From Niastella yeongjuensis (GTDB lineage Bacteria > Bacteroidota > Bacteroidia > Chitinophagales > Chitinophagaceae), in NCBI RefSeq assembly GCF_900110245.1, contig NZ_FOCZ01000001.1:956740-1020739 (forward strand): DNA of 64,000 nucleotides, in the 5' to 3' direction. This document shows, piece by piece, positions 60,752-64,000 of the stretch. The position numbers were made by a program, and so were the translations under genes. The stretch's first letter is position 1. The number at the start of each line of letters is the position of its first letter. The notes beneath the pieces were generated by a model, which saw only the letters and a list, made by a program, of their open reading frames with translations, searched no databases and had not been told where the DNA came from.

Positions 60752-62380
60752 TCAACTCCAAGAAAAGCTAATTATTTCCTTAATAAAGGATACAATTGGT
60801 GCTGTATCAATTTCTTTGTTGGCAAAATTAGGCTCAAGCACTTCTCTCCAGTATCTATTTGCATTAAATGGTTTACCATGACTTGGAACAAAGTTATCAG
60901 GATATCGAACTGTTGTATTCACGCCCTCATGTGCATGTGCTACTTCAAAAGTTGTATCATGAACTCTTAATATACCTCCAATTTTGGGGTCGTTCTTACA
61001 GTTCATTAAATGTTCTTCGTAAATGGTTTGTTGTATTCCATTAATGAAAATAGGATTTGAAAAATCATCTATAGCTTCAGCCATATGGCTATCAGTATCG
61101 CATATTACATGACTCTTGATTGCAAACTTTCTATATACTTTTTGATAAAATGGAATATTGTTTACTGTGCCACAGTTTACAATAAATAAATCTTTGGAAG
61201 GGGTTAGCTTTTGCAATATTCCTCTAACTACTATCTCTTCCGTTGGGCCTTCAACTAGTAGCACTTCGTCTGCATAAAATGATTCACAAATATGAGGATT
61301 AAAACGGAGCACTTCATACATTGCTTGCTTCAAGTCCTCCGCGGATTGTGCTCCCTTCGCCTCTTTTAAATCTTCATCTCTAATTTGGTAAAGTTTTGTG
61401 CCTGAATCGGTTTTTATCATTCTTATGAGCGTAGAGTTACGCTTAGATAGATCGATCATTTGAGGGGAATGCGATGCGCAAAGGACCTGATACGGAAAAT
61501 CTTGGTCACTGACTGCATAGATTAACTCTCTCAAGTTTTTTAATATTCTCGGATAAAGGAAAAGCTCAGGTTCTTCAAATAATATTAAATACTCTTTTCT
61601 GCCTGACTTCCTTGCTAATTCTTCAATAATGTCACGCATTAGCAATAACGAAAAGATGGCGCTACGCACTGCTCCATGGCCGATGGAACTGTATGAACTT
61701 GGAGTTGATTCATCATGCGACCCGTCTGCATTTTGCTTTTTAAATTCAACATTAAATTTTTTTCCGAATTTGTCTTCTGTCCATTTCACTTTATCTGTAT
61801 CCGAAATATCAATAAGAGTGTCAGGGAATAATTTTTGGAAATGCTTATTAACCTCATCCTTATAATTGTTAATGGAAGTTGGGTCATACATTTTTTCCTG
61901 TAATTCTTTAACCTTCTCCTGAGCTTTTTGAAGTTCTAATAGTTCACCTTCGCTTAATTTAGATTTTGCTTTACTAGCTAAAATCTCATTGACAACGTTC
62001 TCAACCTCTTCTTCGGTAGGCATCGCTCTAATAAGAATAGGTCTTGGCATCAATGCCTGAAAAACCTGTATTAAACCTATACTGCCAAATGCGTTGTTAT
62101 CCCAGTTGCCACTTATGGGATTCAATGTTTGGTCCATTTTGACCTTAGATTTATCTATACCAATAATGGTTCTTCTAATTTTGATTGTTGATTTAACACT
62201 TAGATACTCTTTAAATGAGTTTATTTTTTTGCCTGCTTTTTCTTGTATGTATGTAAGATCAATGCCGTCAACTTCCAGTTCTAGTTCAAATTCAATAGGC
62301 ATTTCCTTATCCCTTTTATAAAAGTCATCTATTATTGGAGATTTGTCCTTAAAAAAGTATCTCTCCGGGAAGTTAATCAA
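60752..62380 (-). pseudogene. OLD-family ATPase/TOPRIM nuclease, N-terminus lost
   Basis: 542 codons of an OLD-like protein. Present: the region after the P-loop (SPIIDDFYKRDKEMPIEFELEL), a coiled insertion, the Walker B segment EYLILFEEPELFLYP, the H-loop CASHSPQMIDL, and a TOPRIM domain (DEVLLVEGPTEEIV, then VICDTDSH). Absent: the first 50-60 residues with the Walker A motif. The frame begins with a TTG and is closed 5 codons further upstream by a TAA next to an IS66-type element. The IS probably truncated the gene, so it is most likely dead. OLD proteins act in phage defence (as in Gabija GajA). Confidence 0.8.
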
Positions 62381-62395
62381 CGCGCAATAAAATAG

Positions 62396-63653
62396 TTAAT
62401 AATTTTGCCTTAGGCCATAGTCTGATCTGTTGCGGTTTGCTGCCTGTTCTTCTTCCAGTTATTTGGCAGCAGCTCTTTGATTTTGTTAATGGGTATTTCC
62501 TGGATGTTTTGGCTTAACACATCCTTGAGCCACTCGTAGGGATTTACATCATTGAGCTTGCAGGTAACCAATAGGGAATACAAACGACCAGCTCGTTTTG
62601 CCGCTTCATGAGAACCACAGAACAGATAATTTTTTCTTCCAATAGCTACTGTACGCATGCACCTCTCGATTGCATTATTATCAATATGCAGATTACCAGT
62701 TGTTGCATACAGGCTTAAGCCTTCCCATCGCTTAATACTATAAGCAAAAGCCTGGGCAATGGCTGTTTTGGGCCGAAGCTGCTCATATTCCTTTTTCATC
62801 CATTCTCCCAGGCCTTGCAGTATTGGCAATGCTTCTTTGCTCCGCTTTTCTTTTATCTGCTCAATAGATAATTGTTGGATCCTGCATACCTCTTCTATTT
62901 CATATAGCTTGTGCATTTCTGCGAGTACATATTCAGCCCTGGCTTTATCATTGGTAAGAGCATCAAATATTTTTCGGCGCGCATGCGCCATACAGTAAAA
63001 GCCGATAATGCTTTTATTCTCCAATTTGGCGTACGCGTTATATCCATCAGTTTGAAGGTGGCCTTTAAACTGACTCAGGATTTCCTGCGGTCGTTCACTA
63101 TCGCGGCCGGGTTGATAGTCATAATAGATCAATGGAGCATTTCCTGCTTTGTAGGTCCAAAAATAACCTTGATGAGTATCTTTCTTTTTTGTATTGTCCA
63201 GCACTGCAATTCCGGTTTCATCCGCATGCCAGTAATTATAACGCCACATTTCTCGTAAAAGCGCTTCTGCCAGCGGTTCTATGGCTTCTGCCACAAGTCG
63301 TACCCAATCAGCTATTGTGCTGTATGGTATTTGTATGCCATGCCGCTTGAACCTTTCCAACTGGCGGTTCAATGGTAAGGCATCTATAAACTTATCAATA
63401 ATTATCAGCGCTAACAGTCCGGGGTCGGCAATTGATCTTTGAATAGCCCGGGATGGACGATCTGCCTGAACCAGGCGCGTAGCACCTGATTTATTTTCTA
63501 CACTACACCGATATTGAGGAATAACAATACGATTTACAATCAACTCTCCCGGCTGATAATCCAGGGTTTCTATAATTTCTTCACCTACTTTCTGGCAATG
63601 GCTTACATCTTCTTTGGGTTCTATAATGGTAATTACTCTTTTTAGATCGGCAG
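62396..63653 (-). mobile_element. IS66-type element, truncated by an IS21-like element
   Basis: Comprises the transposase gene below and short flanks; its left end is near 62380-62400, where the OLD gene is cut. I could not identify a terminal inverted repeat or target duplication, because the other end is replaced by the IS21-like end at 63654. TnpA and TnpB of a complete IS66 element are not in the window. Confidence 0.7.
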
Positions 63654-63699
63654 TGTAAAATCCGGCGATGTTGACCACCAATCCGGTGATGCTGACCAC
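62410..63699 (-). pseudogene. IS66-family transposase (TnpC), 5' end replaced
   Basis: 429 codons. IS66 features: zinc-binding-domain region (IIEPKEDVSHCQKVGEEIIETLDYQPGELIVNR), the DDE core with YWHADETGI, GHLQTDGYNAY and NNAIERCMR, and the C-terminal LLVTCKLNDVNPYEWLKDVL domain (all cited by motif). The first 15 codons (MVSITGLVVNIAGF) come from IS21-like end repeats read in frame; the genuine N-terminal 70-100 residues are gone. The DDE catalytic core is complete, so a shortened protein could still be made, but it is probably inactive. Confidence 0.85.
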
Positions 63700-63702
63700 C
63701 CC
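63661..63702. repeat. Tandem 21-bp repeats in the IS21-like end
   Basis: TCCGGCGATGTTGACCACCA at 63661 and TCCGGTGATGCTGACCACCC at 63682 (each followed by one more base), a 21-bp period with three differences. Internal end repeats like these are normal transposase binding sites in IS21 elements. Confidence 0.8.
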
Positions 63703-63768
63703 TTAGAAGTAAGCCGATTGGGGCAGTTTCTGTAATAATTTAAAGAGCTGGTTTACAAAAATAGGATT

Positions 63769-64000
63769 CTATTTCTTTCTTAAGGATTCTCCTTTTAATT
63801 CTAACCGATGGGCGGCATGTACCATTCTATCCAGTATGGCGTCAGCCACGGTGCTATCACCTATTACTTCATACCATTTAGCTACTGGTAATTGTGAACT
63901 GATGATGGTAGCCTTTCGGCCATGCCTGTCTTCAATAATCTCCAATAAGATCATTCTGGCGGTGTTGTCTAGTGGTTGTAATCCAAAATCATCCAGGATG
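63769..64000 (-). CDS. istB: IstB-like ATP-binding protein of IS21-type element, partial
   Basis: The C-terminal ~76 residues, open to the right edge of the window. [11 protein letters not shown] (Walker B/sensor region), [41 protein letters not shown] and [17 protein letters not shown] are characteristic of IstB (cited by motif). IstB is the ATPase helper that remodels target DNA for the IstA transposase. The gene starts outside the window. Confidence 0.92.
   Translation of the reverse strand, partial: ILDDFGLQPLDNTARMILLEIIEDRHGRKATIISSQLPVAKWYEVIGDSTVADAILDRMVHAAHRLELKGESLRKK

Larger units (their letters stand above)
63654..64000 (-). mobile_element. IS21-like element end, continues beyond the window
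   Basis: Starts with TGTAAAATCCGG at 63654 (TG end as in the IS21 family), has tandem 21-bp end repeats, and encodes the IstB C-terminus. The IstA gene would be to the right. It is inserted into the IS66 transposase gene. Confidence 0.75.

Overview
The window looks like the chromosome of a Bacteroidota bacterium, most likely a soil member of the Chitinophagaceae (Niastella/Chitinophaga-like). The reasons are a SusC/SusD pair, TonB-dependent receptors with STN or carboxypeptidase-like N-termini, ECF sigma/FecR regulation, many SCKK/ACSK-type lipoproteins, a periplasmic-propeller regulator with a LuxR-type HTH, promoter-like TAnnTTTG boxes, and few Shine-Dalgarno sequences. The genus is an inference; no rRNA or complete tRNA gene is present.

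Layout. 1-2.8 kb: end of an outer-membrane barrel gene, a small conserved gene with a GNAT acetyltransferase, and a broken SprB-like repeat fragment. 3.0-15.9 kb: a polysaccharide utilisation locus (PUL) with a membrane-tethered propeller/LuxR regulator, GH5-CBM6, SusC, SusD and two GH30 enzymes. 15.9-22 kb: a lipoprotein, an MacB/FtsX-type permease, an RtcB-like RNA ligase with a structured leader, and an erythromycin-esterase-like protein. 22-24.6 kb: a phage-derived cassette (S24 repressor, DnaA domain IV-like protein, Mu Gam-like protein). 24.6-27 kb: a class I terpenoid-synthase-like protein with a dehydrogenase, and a small HTH-like protein. 27.1-43.6 kb: one long co-directional module: ECF sigma, FecR, STN-TonB receptor, two lipoproteins, four fasciclin-domain lipoproteins and an Oar-like TonB receptor. 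43.8-53.1 kb: mixed core genes (small HTH paralogue, APS kinase, geranylgeranyl-reductase-like flavoprotein, HopJ-like, RidA, thioredoxin-like, WYL regulator), a broken serine hydrolase and a striking palindromic 11-bp repeat array.

53.2-64 kb is an accessory island. Two direct copies of the 3' part of a tRNA-Asn gene (53184 and 56547) mark the ends of two related integrative elements in tandem. The left one keeps a three-gene HipBST toxin-antitoxin system and a HExxH metalloprotease but has no integrase. The right one keeps the tyrosine recombinase, but where hipBST would be there are only two copies of the HipB-type operator and the same 3' flank. Further right are an orphan CDI immunity protein, a 46-bp perfect palindrome, a Fic protein whose ribosome-binding site lies in a 16-bp inverted repeat, an OLD-type nuclease lacking its P-loop, and nested insertion sequences (an IS21-like end inside an IS66-type transposase gene).

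The most unusual parts are the receptor/fasciclin module, the pair of complementary decayed hipBST elements, the palindromic repeat array at 48.5 kb and the pseudoknot-like leader of the RtcB-like gene.
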